A DNA stretch of 64,000 nt from Polyangia bacterium (GTDB lineage Bacteria > Myxococcota_A > Polyangia > Nannocystales > Nannocystaceae). The notes beneath the pieces are model-generated. The model had not been told where the DNA came from, ran no database searches, and saw nothing but the letters and a program-made list of their open reading frames with translations. The stretch covers positions 124,001 to 188,000 of the forward strand of contig JAUHWG010000016.1 in NCBI GenBank assembly GCA_030424595.1. The letters run 5' to 3'. The translations under genes and the position numbers were made by a program. Below, piece after piece: positions 53,771 to 62,073 of this stretch. How positions within the stretch are numbered: position 1 is the stretch's first letter; each line of letters begins with the position of its first letter.

Positions 53771-55326
53771 TCACCCGCCGCGCCCTGATGGTCATCGCAG
53801 GCACGGCCGGGCTCGGGCTCAGCCTCGGCGCCTGCAAGCGCCGCGAGATGCCCAAGGTCGAGCTCCTCGACGAGGACGGGACGCCGCCCGAGACCGAGGC
53901 GATCAGCGCTCTCGCCCCGCCTTGGCCGCCCGCCGAGCGGGTCGTCCTGAGCAACGACCTCCTAGTCCACTGGCTCACCGAGGAGGCCTCGCCGGCGATC
54001 CACCTCCGGCTGCTCCTGCCGACCCACGGACAGGAGGAGCTCCCCCGCGGAGCAGCGGCGGTCGTCGCCGAGGCCGTCGCGATCGAGCTGCGGCGCTGGA
54101 CGCAGCGCTACGGGACCACGGTCGAGCTCGCCTCGCGGGTGGATCGCTACGAGATCGCGGTCCACGGCCAGGGCAGCAAGATGGACGCGATCGTCGCAGG
54201 CCTCGGCCGGGTCGTCGCGATCCAGGAGCCCGAGGGGCTGCTCGTCCGGGCGCGGGACGCCGTCGCCGCGGGGCTGCCGGCGCTCGACGCCGAGGTGCTC
54301 GCCCTGACCGCGCTCGTCGGGATCCTCGACGACCGTGACCCCGCCCGCGAGCGCCTGTCCAAAGAGACAGTCGCGGCGCTGGAGCCCAAGGAGATGATCG
54401 CTGCCTGGGAGGCGCTCGTCGATCCGAAGCGGTCGATGCTGGTGGTCCACGCGGGGCGTCCTGTCGACGAGCGGTCGATGACCCGGCTGGCGAAGGCCTG
54501 GAGCCGCGGCGGGATCCTGAGCGGGATCGGCAAGGCCGACGAGCAGGCGATCGCGCGCCTCCGACCTGCCCCCCAGGGTCGCGCTGTCCGGGGCAAGGAA
54601 GCGGAGCGGAGCGGCAGCGAGTGGCGCCTGCGGGGCTCGCCGAAGGCCCCGCTCCACCTCCTGGAGCTCGCGCCTGAGGAGCGGGGCTCGCTGCTGGTGC
54701 TCGGGCGGATCATGCCGCTGCCGACGGTCGAGGATCGGGCCCGGGCCCGGCTCGCCCAGCGGATCCTCCAGGAGGAGGTCGACGCTCGCCTGACGATCGT
54801 CGGCGATCGCGGCCTCTTCGTCGTCAAGGCTCAGATCCGCAACGGGCCGCCGCCGAGCGACGAGAGCTCCGGCAAGGACGCCAAGAAGAAGGACAAGAAG
54901 AAGGACAAGGACAAGGACAAGGACGCGCCGAAGGATCCGCGCGCGGCCTACCTCGTCGACGTCCTCGACGAGACCCGCGAGTTTCTCCGGGCGCGGGCGC
55001 CGAGGCTCCGCCTAGCGCAGGCGGCGGAGCTCTGGCTCGGGGCGAGGATGGTCCAGGCGAGCCTGACCGGCGAGGACTGGACCGCGCTTTGGAGCGAGTC
55101 GATCGACCTCTCCATGAACGAGGGGGAGATCGGCGGGGCGTTGGCCCGCGACGCCCAGGCGATGTTGGCGATCGATCCCGAAGAGCTCGCGGAGTTCTCG
55201 CGCAAGTGGCTCGACTTCGACGGCGGTGAGCCTGGTTGGGCCTGGGTCGCCGCCAGCAGCGAGCCCGACATCGCCAAGGCGCTGGGCCAGATCGCCAAGG
55301 TCACGCCGCTCGGCGACGGCGTCTGA
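53767..55326 (+). CDS. M16 peptidase-like protein 2 (lipoprotein), zinc site lost
   Basis: 519 residues. N-terminus RRALMVIAGTAGLGLSLGAC with lipobox LGAC (Cys 23). The first M16-like domain includes VVLSNDLLVHWLTEEASPAIHLRLLLPTH; no HxxEH is found where it would be expected (AAAVVAEAVAIELRR). A second domain follows, interrupted by a KKDKKKDKDKDKD stretch near 385. ATG 53767 overlaps the first M16-like stop (ATGA), so the two are translationally coupled and may form a heterodimer, as M16 subunits do. Neither subunit seems able to bind zinc, so the pair is probably non-proteolytic. Confidence 0.68.
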   Translation: MITRRALMVIAGTAGLGLSLGACKRREMPKVELLDEDGTPPETEAISALAPPWPPAERVVLSNDLLVHWLTEEASPAIHLRLLLPTHGQEELPRGAAAVVAEAVAIELRRWTQRYGTTVELASRVDRYEIAVHGQGSKMDAIVAGLGRVVAIQEPEGLLVRARDAVAAGLPALDAEVLALTALVGILDDRDPARERLSKETVAALEPKEMIAAWEALVDPKRSMLVVHAGRPVDERSMTRLAKAWSRGGILSGIGKADEQAIARLRPAPQGRAVRGKEAERSGSEWRLRGSPKAPLHLLELAPEERGSLLVLGRIMPLPTVEDRARARLAQRILQEEVDARLTIVGDRGLFVVKAQIRNGPPPSDESSGKDAKKKDKKKDKDKDKDAPKDPRAAYLVDVLDETREFLRARAPRLRLAQAAELWLGARMVQASLTGEDWTALWSESIDLSMNEGEIGGALARDAQAMLAIDPEELAEFSRKWLDFDGGEPGWAWVAASSEPDIAKALGQIAKVTPLGDGV

Positions 55327-55589
55327 GCTCGTCTCTGGGGAGGAGGGGTCGAGGCTCGCCGGCGCTGGTCGACGGCGGCTGACATGGGTGGCCTCAACCG
55401 CGTCGCAAGGCGCCCCAGCGGCGCGAAGACGACGCCCTGGACGCCCAAAATCTACAGTCATGGGTCGCGCTGGCGGTGGTTCACCTGACCGAACAGGAAG
55501 GTGTGCAGGGGCTCCTCCCTATCGCCGCAGAGCTGGCGATCGACGACAGGCCACCGACGCGATCGCGAAGTCGGCTATCCTCGCCGGCG

Positions 55590-56384
55590 ATGGAGACACG
55601 CCCCTACCCGGACTTCGAGCTCGAGGAGCGCACCTACAGCGGTGAGACCAGGCCGGTCTTCCGTCGGGGCGAAGGTCCAGCCGTGATCGTCATGCACGAG
55701 GTGCCGGGGCTCTACCCGGCGGTCGCAGACTTCGGTCGCCTCGTCGCCGAGGCCGGGTTTACCGTCTACATGCCCTCGCTCCTGGGCGCCCCCGGACGCC
55801 CCTTCGGCCCGGGATACGTCCTCTCGAGCATCACCCGCGCCTGCATCGCCCGCGAGTTCACGGTCTTCGCGACGCGGGAGCGCTCGCCGATCACCGACTG
55901 GCTGCGGGAGCTCGCCCGGGACGCGCACGGGGAGTGCGGCGGGCCGGGGGTCGGCGCGGTCGGCATGTGCCTCACCGGCGGCTTCGCCCTGGCGATGATG
56001 GTCGACGATCGCATGCTCGCGCCGGTGCTCAGCCAACCCTCTCTGCCCTTCGGCATCCTCCCCCGGCAACGCCGCGATCTCGGCGTCGACGACGAGACGC
56101 TGGCGCGGATCCGCGAGCGCACGGCCGCTGGGGCCTGCGTGATGGGCCTCCGCTTCACCCACGATCGGATGGTCCCGCCGGAGCGCTTTCATCGGCTCCG
56201 CGAGGAGCTCGGCGACGCCTTCCTCGCGGTCGAGATCGACTCCGCCCCAGGCAACCCCCACGGCATCCCAGGGCGCGCCCACTCGGTGCTGACGCGGGAC
56301 CTCGTCGAGTCGCCGGAGCACCCGACCTACGCGGCCCGCGAGCGGATGATGGCCTTCTTGAAGGAGCGCCTGCGACCGGTCTAG
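55590..56384 (+). CDS. Dienelactone hydrolase family protein
   Basis: 264 residues, alpha/beta-hydrolase fold. HEVPGLYP near 36-43 is the oxyanion-side motif and GMCLTGG at about 125-131 is the nucleophile elbow with Cys 127, as in true dienelactone hydrolases. The acidic residue and His are expected near THDRM and GRAHSVL. The substrate is unknown. ATG 55590 is chosen over an upstream in-frame start at 55476; TATCCT lies 8 bases before it and no ribosome site is present. Confidence 0.85.
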   Translation: METRPYPDFELEERTYSGETRPVFRRGEGPAVIVMHEVPGLYPAVADFGRLVAEAGFTVYMPSLLGAPGRPFGPGYVLSSITRACIAREFTVFATRERSPITDWLRELARDAHGECGGPGVGAVGMCLTGGFALAMMVDDRMLAPVLSQPSLPFGILPRQRRDLGVDDETLARIRERTAAGACVMGLRFTHDRMVPPERFHRLREELGDAFLAVEIDSAPGNPHGIPGRAHSVLTRDLVESPEHPTYAARERMMAFLKERLRPV

Positions 56385-56614
56385 AGGCCCGATAGGCCGA
56401 GGCTGGCGGAGCGCTCCGCCGTCGGAGGCTCCGGGTTCGCCAGCCCAGCGCGCCCGGTCGTACGCCGATGGGCGATGCGCTTCGCTCTGCGCCCGGGTGT
56501 TCTTCGTCGCAGGTCGTACGCCGGTGGGCGGCGCCCCTCGCTGTGTGGAGGTGTCAGCGCTCCGCACCGGGTTGTCCGTCGGCGAAGCCCTCTCGTCCTC
56601 GCTCGGCGGACGCG

Positions 56615-58111
56615 TCAGCCCTCCGCCCCAGGTCGATCGCCGAAGAGCTCGGCCCAGCGGTGGACGACCGGCGCGGGCGATCGGCTCATCGACAGACCTG
56701 GCGCCCGCAGACGGACGCTGAGCTGCCGCTTCGCCGGGATCACGAGCATCGTGTGGACGACCGCTTCGTCGATCCGGACCGCCTCGCCGAGGGCCCACAG
56801 CGGCTCCAAGCGCAGCGAGAGCTCCCGCGCCGCGACCGTCTGCTCGATCCTCCGGTAGCGAGAGCAGGCCTGCGGCGCCGCCCGTTCGCGCAGGTGGTTG
56901 GTCGCCGCGAGGATCTCGGGGCCGAGGCGCGATCCCTCGCTGGCCGTCCGAACCCCGACCCCCGCAGCCTCGACCTCGATGACGCGGGCGGGCGGGCGTC
57001 CGCCGGCCTTGGCGACCTTGGCGGGCTCGACGAGGTGGACGATGTAGGAGCCCGCGTGCTCGCTCGCCTCGATCCGGCGGATGACATCGTCCGCCGTGCT
57101 CCGGCCGTCGCCGTCGACGTCGCGGGCGCTCATCGCCGAGCGGAGGAGGAGGTTGGCGGGGGCAAAGCCGGCGGCGGCCTCGGTCAAGCTCGCCGCTCCG
57201 TCGCCATAGCCCATGTTGAAGAGGCCCGTCACGCCGGCCCCGTTGATGCACGAGAGGCAGCCGATGTAGCCCGCGAACGCCACCGAGACCACCGGCTGCT
57301 CCTCCGCCGAGCTCGGCTCGTAGGCGATGATCACCTGACTCTCCAGGAGGGCCGGATCGGCGGCCCAGTCGAGGTTGCGGACTACCGCCAGCTCGCCCTT
57401 GAGCTCCGGGTCGGTGACCGTCGCCGAGCCCCACGCCGACACCGAGGAGCAGCCGATCGCGACGAGGTCGGTCATCGTGTTGACGAGGAGAAGATCGTCG
57501 ACCGTCAGCGCCCTGCCGAGGCCGCGGCTGTGGGCGCCGCCCGACGCCTCCATCCCCGCGATCACCCCTCTCGCCTCGTCGCGGAGCCGAGCGTCGATCA
57601 CACCGGTCTTGGCCAAGCTGGCCGAGGCGACGCCGAAGGTCGCCTTCGGGATCGCGCCTAGGGCGTAGTCGTCGACGACCTTGACGATGGCCTCGCGCAG
57701 GAGGGAGCCGTGGGCGTAGCCCATCTCGTAGGGGCTCCCCCAGACGTGCAGGACCCGCTGCCCGTCGATCGTGCGCAGCGTGCCGTGGACCGCGTCGTCT
57801 TCGCCTCCGCCAATCGGCGCGTCTGCCTCTTCCACCAGGTCGCCCGGGGCTCGGGGCCCCTTGTCGAGGCTCGGGCTGGCGGCGGCCGGTAGTGCGCCCG
57901 TCGCCCGCGCGCTGAGCTCAGCGTCCGCAGGGATGTCGGCCCCCGGGTTGCGGTGACAGGCGCTGGCGAGCGCGGCCACGAGCACGCCGACGCCGAGCGC
58001 GTAGTCCCGAGCACGGAGGCCCCGTCCGTGACCGGATCGAAGCTCCGGGGAGGGCGGACGCGCGCCGGCTGGGGGGAGGTTGGCGGCATTTTCAGCGTTC
58101 GCGGCGTTCAT
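56615..58111 (-). CDS. C45-type autoproteolytic acyltransferase/hydrolase, exported, with EF-hand-like loop
   Basis: 498 residues from ATG 58111. The N-terminal hydrophobic segment ends LASAC (Cys 52), an imperfect lipobox, so it is exported. The Ntn-hydrolase region shows GSPYEMGYAHG near 125-135 and AIGCSSVSAWGSAT with Cys 221, the residue that becomes the N-terminal nucleophile after self-cleavage in C45 acyltransferases. RNLDW near 245 is also typical. Inserted near residues 331-342 is a calcium-loop-like DVDGDGRSTADD. Relatives cleave amides such as penicillin-type or acyl-amino acid bonds; the substrate is unknown. A ribosome site GGAGTGGAG precedes the ATG. Confidence 0.8.
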   Translation of the reverse strand: MNAANAENAANLPPAGARPPSPELRSGHGRGLRARDYALGVGVLVAALASACHRNPGADIPADAELSARATGALPAAASPSLDKGPRAPGDLVEEADAPIGGGEDDAVHGTLRTIDGQRVLHVWGSPYEMGYAHGSLLREAIVKVVDDYALGAIPKATFGVASASLAKTGVIDARLRDEARGVIAGMEASGGAHSRGLGRALTVDDLLLVNTMTDLVAIGCSSVSAWGSATVTDPELKGELAVVRNLDWAADPALLESQVIIAYEPSSAEEQPVVSVAFAGYIGCLSCINGAGVTGLFNMGYGDGAASLTEAAAGFAPANLLLRSAMSARDVDGDGRSTADDVIRRIEASEHAGSYIVHLVEPAKVAKAGGRPPARVIEVEAAGVGVRTASEGSRLGPEILAATNHLRERAAPQACSRYRRIEQTVAARELSLRLEPLWALGEAVRIDEAVVHTMLVIPAKRQLSVRLRAPGLSMSRSPAPVVHRWAELFGDRPGAEG

Positions 58112-58278
58112 GGCTCCACTCCTCAACCCCTGAGGGGCGCCGGTCGTTCCGACCCCCAGCCCTGCGGTCCCCAGCCCTGCGGTCCCCAGCTCATCTGCGA
58201 CAAGCAGGGACTCCAGCCCGCATTGTAGCTCGTCGGTCCTTCCCCCGAGCGCCGCTCCACCGTTACGTTGTTGCCTCC

Positions 58279-58815
58279 GTGCTCGTCCGCCCAGATCTCG
58301 AGGCCCTCCTCCGAGCGCTCGTCCTCCTCGTCGCCGTCACCTCGTGCGGTCGGGGAGGAGAGGGCTCAGCGACCACCGCAGCCGCTGACGCAGCCGCTGA
58401 CGCAGCCGCTGACGCAGCCCCGGCCCCGGCCGTCGACGCCGCGCTCCATGAGCGATGCGCCCGCTCGGTCGGGCATGTCGCGGGGCTCGTCCGCGGTGAC
58501 ATCGAGCTGGGTGCGATAAGCCCCCGAGAGGCCGCCATCATCGCCGCTGCGGAGGCGATGAGCGTCGCCAGCTGCGAGAGCGAAGGCCTCACGCGCGCCC
58601 AAGAAGAGTGCGTGCTCGCGGCCCAGAGCGCCCAGGACCTGGGCGACGTCCGTGAATGCCCGGCGATCTCCCAGCGGAGGCCGAGCTGGTTGCGACTTCC
58701 GCCGACGGAGGCGGAGCAGGAGGCCCTCCGCCAGGCCCTTGAGGAGCAGCTCCAGGAGCGGGCTCGAGCCGAAGAGAAGGACTCGTCCCAGGGTTCACCC
58801 GAGGGGTCGCCCTAG
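58279..58815 (+). CDS. Lipoprotein of unknown function with Ala-Asp repeats
   Basis: 178 residues from GTG 58279. Hydrophobic core ending VTSC (Cys 23), a fair lipobox. Then Ala-Ala-Asp-Ala repeats (about 33-50), a helical middle part with three cysteines (near CARSVGHVAG, ASCESEGL, EECVL) and a Gln/Glu-rich helical C-terminus. No family was recognised. The conserved-looking cysteines may form disulfides. TACGTT is 9 bases upstream of the GTG. Confidence 0.62.
   Translation: MLVRPDLEALLRALVLLVAVTSCGRGGEGSATTAAADAAADAAADAAPAPAVDAALHERCARSVGHVAGLVRGDIELGAISPREAAIIAAAEAMSVASCESEGLTRAQEECVLAAQSAQDLGDVRECPAISQRRPSWLRLPPTEAEQEALRQALEEQLQERARAEEKDSSQGSPEGSP
58378..58425. repeat. 12-bp in-frame repeat in the lipoprotein gene
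   Basis: Three to four copies of a GCAGCCGCTGAC unit encode Ala-Ala-Ala-Asp. Confidence 0.8.
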
Positions 58816-58834
58816 CCCTGAAATAAGCGCTGGT

Positions 58835-58882
58835 GTGAGGTGCCCTCACAAGCCCGCGTAGAACCCCTGATGACAGGGATTT
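58835..58882. terminator. Hairpins between convergent genes
   Basis: Two short stems: GTGAGG/CCTCAC (58835-58840 with 58844-58849) and CCCTG/CAGGG (58865-58869 with 58874-58878). The second is followed by ATTTC. They could act as a weak bidirectional terminator between the lipoprotein and the helicase gene. Confidence 0.35.
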
Positions 58883-58887
58883 CGCGC

Positions 58888-61800
58888 TCAGACCACGGGG
58901 ACGACGTAGCCCACGGCGATAAAGACCAGGGACACGGTCACCTTCGACTCGCCGATCCCGAAGAGCTCCGACGCCGCCGCGCGCCAGGCCTTGGCCAAGG
59001 CCCTGAGGCTGCGGGCTCGCTCCTCCGCCGACTCCAGCGTCGCCGGCTTGTCGTGGGAGAAGCCGAAGACCTCGACGCTCGTCGCCACACCGCCGGGCTC
59101 GTCGACGACGACCCGTTGGAGGATCCCCTGCTGGAGCTCCCCGTCCAGCAGCCGCGCGAAGGGCAGGTCATGCTCGATCCGCGCGGTCGCGGGTCGCGAG
59201 CCGCGGCTGAGCGCTGTCCGCAGCTCCTCGTGATCGCTGAGCATCCGCAGGAACTCCTCGACCCGCGCCGCCGCCCAACCATCGTCGCGGCTGGGCACAG
59301 CCCGCGCCGCCGACTCGATCAGCGCCTCTCTGCGGAGAACGAAGTCCTCGTAGAAGTCGACCTCCCGCAGCAGCGCCCGGAAGGCAGCGCCCCAGAGCCC
59401 GGCCGTGCTCTCGCTGATCGTCAGCGCCTCGCCGACGGTCTTCTTGTCGTCGCCGAGGAGGTTCGCGAGGCGCAGGAGGGGCCCGTCCGTCGGCGCGAAG
59501 GCGATCGGCATGTTGAGCCCGAGCTCGGTCGGCTGCGCCGCCATCGGATCGCCGGTCACCACCTTTAGCGGGGTCAGCCAGGCGCTCTCGCCGTGGGAGT
59601 AGACCAGCTGATCGGGCTCGATCTCCCCTTCTCCTAGGGCGCAGAGGAGGAGCGCCGAGAGCCTCGCCGGGATCGTCCGCGCCCGCTCGGAGGGCGGATC
59701 GACGAGCATGTAGAGCCCCTGCCGCGCGCGGGTGAGGGCGACGTAGAGCAGGCAGAAGCTCTCAAAGGCGAGGCGGTTGATGTGCTGCTCGAACATCGGC
59801 GCCAGGTCGGGGAAGGTGCTCCACATGTCCTTAGACACATGTCTGGCGATCCGCGAGATCGGCCCGGCGTCGCCGTCGCGCTCGTAGACGACCTTGAGGC
59901 TGCGGGTCGCGGCGATCTCGGCCTCCAGCTCCGGGAGGATGACGATGTCGAACTCGAGCCCCTTCGACTGGTGGACGGTCATCACCTGGACGGTCGACTC
60001 CGCCGGGTCGGCGACCGCCCGCGACTCGACCATGTTGATGAACTCGTCGATCCGCGAGTAGCTGCGGGCGTCGAAGAGCTGGGCTAGGTGGATGAGCTGC
60101 ATGCAGCGTCGGTACTGCCGCTCGTCGGTCGCGCTGGCGATCGATCGGACCCAGCCCTGGATCGTCCGCGCGAGGCCGTCGTCGGCGATCCTCCGGCGGA
60201 GCCGCCCGGCGATCGCCCGCCTGTGACCTATCGTCTGCGCCGGGGTCTCCTTCTCGACGAGGCCGATGACAGGCCCCAGCGGCGAGGTCTCGACGTTGAA
60301 GGCGGCGACGGTGTGGTCGGGGTGCTCGACCGTCCGCAGGAGGTCGAGGATGACGTTGACCGCCGGCGCGTCGGTGAGGGGTCCGCCGCCGCGGCCGGTC
60401 GCCGGGATCCGCCGCCGGGTCGGCCCGAGCTCGTAGAGCACCCGCGAGACCGCCGCGTTGGTCCGGCACAGGACGCCGATCCGCTTGGCCTCGCGGTGCC
60501 GCAGGTAGAGGTCGGAGACCAGGTCCGCCGCCTTCTGCAGGCGCAGCGTCGTCCGCTTCGCCCCGTCCTCGGCCCGCTCCACCGTCCGCAGCTCGACATA
60601 GCCCGGGAGCTCGGTCTTGGCGGTCGAGTGGGTCTCAAACTCCGAGACCCAGTTGCGGGCGGCGTCGACGAAGCGGTGCAGCGCCGGGTTCGTCGGCAGG
60701 TTGGCGAAGACCTGGTTGACCGTCTCGATCACCGGCGGCGCCGACCGGAATGAGGTCGAGAGGGTCTGCCGCTCGATCACCGAGACCCCGCCGGGGCGGG
60801 CGAGGAGATCGCCTATCCGCGAGAGGACCTCCGGGCAGGCGTCGCGCCAGCCGTAGATCGACTGCTTGACGTCGCCGACGCAGAAGAAGGAGCGCTCGTC
60901 GGCCTGGTAGGAGACGACCTCGTCGACGATCGGCCGCAGCGCGTTCCACTGCTGGATGTTTGTGTCCTGCATCTCGTCGAGGAGGACGTGCTGCAGGCGA
61001 GCGTCGATGCGAAAGCAGATGTCGTCGAGCTGACCGTTGAACTCCGCCTGGGCGAGCGCCGCCGTCAGGTCGGCGAAGGTGACCACCTTGTTGCGGTACT
61101 TGGCCCGGCGGTAGCAGCTGTCGAAGAGCTGGAGGAGCTCGTAGGTCGCCCCGGTCTGGGTGATGATCCGCATCCGGAAGACCGCGTGGGCGTGGCGCAG
61201 GAGGTCGCGATAGGCGGCGACGACGTGGTCTTCGAGCTCGTTGCGGTAGTAGGTCAGGGTCCCGGTCGCGACCGCCTTGGCGAGCCCCTTGGAGAAGAAC
61301 TCCTTCCAGTCGTCGGAGGAGTTGGAGCGGCAGCGTTCGACCCGCTCGCAGTCCGCCGCGTGGCCGCTGACGGTCCGCTTGGGGCCGCTCGGGATCGCCG
61401 ACCGGAGGTTGCCGATCGCGACGTCGAGCTCCTCGTCGGTGAGCATCCGCGACGGCGGGACCGCCGACCAGGCCCCTGGATCCGCCTCCCGGTAGAGCTC
61501 GTAGAGGCCGCCGACCGTGCCGTCGATCGTCTCGGTCACGGCGCGCTCGGAGGAGCCCTCGGTGAGCGACGCGAGGATCTCGATGATCGCCTCCTGGTCG
61601 CCCTCGTCGAGCATCATCCGGATCGCCTCGCGCCTAAGCCGGACGTCCTCGTCCTGGTCGGCGATCCGGGCGTCCGCCGGCAGCCCGAGCTCGAAGGCGA
61701 AGCAGCGGACGATCGTCCCGAAGAACGAGTCCAGGGTGCGGATCTGGAGGCGGTGGAGGTTGTGGGCGAGGATCGCCAGGAGATCGAGCACCCGATCCTT

Positions 61801-62073
61801 GGCGAGCGGGCCGAGCTCGGTGTGCTGGCCGAGCTCGAGCCGCTTCTTGCGGCTGAGCGCCCCCTCGGCTAAGCGGTTCAGGATCCGGTCCCGGATCTCC
61901 CCGGCCGCCGCGCGGGTGAAGGTCGAGGCGAGGATCGACGAGGGCGCCGCGCCCCGCGAGAGGATCTTGATGTAGCGGTTGGTGAGCTGGAAGGTCTTGC
62001 CCGAGCCCGCCGAGGCGAGGATGCTGACGTGGGTCAGCGGCACCGGCTTGCGCCTCTTGTCGACCGCGCTCAC
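58888..62073 (-). CDS. UvrD/RecB-type helicase, AddA-like subunit with degenerate nuclease domain
   Basis: 1061 residues. SF1 helicase motifs: Walker A ASAGSGKT (20-27), motif Ia ASTFTRAAAGEIRDRI, motif II LLDEMQDTN, motif III FFCVGDVKQSIYGWRDA, and later VMTVHQSKGLEFDIVILPE (motif V) and LYVALTRARQGLYM (motif VI). The C-terminal 110 residues align in pattern with the RecB-family nuclease of AddA (HDLPFARLLDGELQQGILQR ... LVFIAVG). The catalytic GxID and DYK/DFKT positions read GILQR and VEVFGFSHD, so the nuclease looks dead. ATG 62073 overlaps the AddB-like stop (62070-62073), so the pair is coupled. The likely role is end resection for recombinational repair. Confidence 0.85.
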   Translation of the reverse strand: MSAVDKRRKPVPLTHVSILASAGSGKTFQLTNRYIKILSRGAAPSSILASTFTRAAAGEIRDRILNRLAEGALSRKKRLELGQHTELGPLAKDRVLDLLAILAHNLHRLQIRTLDSFFGTIVRCFAFELGLPADARIADQDEDVRLRREAIRMMLDEGDQEAIIEILASLTEGSSERAVTETIDGTVGGLYELYREADPGAWSAVPPSRMLTDEELDVAIGNLRSAIPSGPKRTVSGHAADCERVERCRSNSSDDWKEFFSKGLAKAVATGTLTYYRNELEDHVVAAYRDLLRHAHAVFRMRIITQTGATYELLQLFDSCYRRAKYRNKVVTFADLTAALAQAEFNGQLDDICFRIDARLQHVLLDEMQDTNIQQWNALRPIVDEVVSYQADERSFFCVGDVKQSIYGWRDACPEVLSRIGDLLARPGGVSVIERQTLSTSFRSAPPVIETVNQVFANLPTNPALHRFVDAARNWVSEFETHSTAKTELPGYVELRTVERAEDGAKRTTLRLQKAADLVSDLYLRHREAKRIGVLCRTNAAVSRVLYELGPTRRRIPATGRGGGPLTDAPAVNVILDLLRTVEHPDHTVAAFNVETSPLGPVIGLVEKETPAQTIGHRRAIAGRLRRRIADDGLARTIQGWVRSIASATDERQYRRCMQLIHLAQLFDARSYSRIDEFINMVESRAVADPAESTVQVMTVHQSKGLEFDIVILPELEAEIAATRSLKVVYERDGDAGPISRIARHVSKDMWSTFPDLAPMFEQHINRLAFESFCLLYVALTRARQGLYMLVDPPSERARTIPARLSALLLCALGEGEIEPDQLVYSHGESAWLTPLKVVTGDPMAAQPTELGLNMPIAFAPTDGPLLRLANLLGDDKKTVGEALTISESTAGLWGAAFRALLREVDFYEDFVLRREALIESAARAVPSRDDGWAAARVEEFLRMLSDHEELRTALSRGSRPATARIEHDLPFARLLDGELQQGILQRVVVDEPGGVATSVEVFGFSHDKPATLESAEERARSLRALAKAWRAAASELFGIGESKVTVSLVFIAVGYVVPVV

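Noticed and set aside
58378..58425. Frameshift-prone repeat (phase variation) in the lipoprotein gene
   Set aside because: The unit is 12 bases, so copy-number change keeps the frame; on/off switching is not expected.
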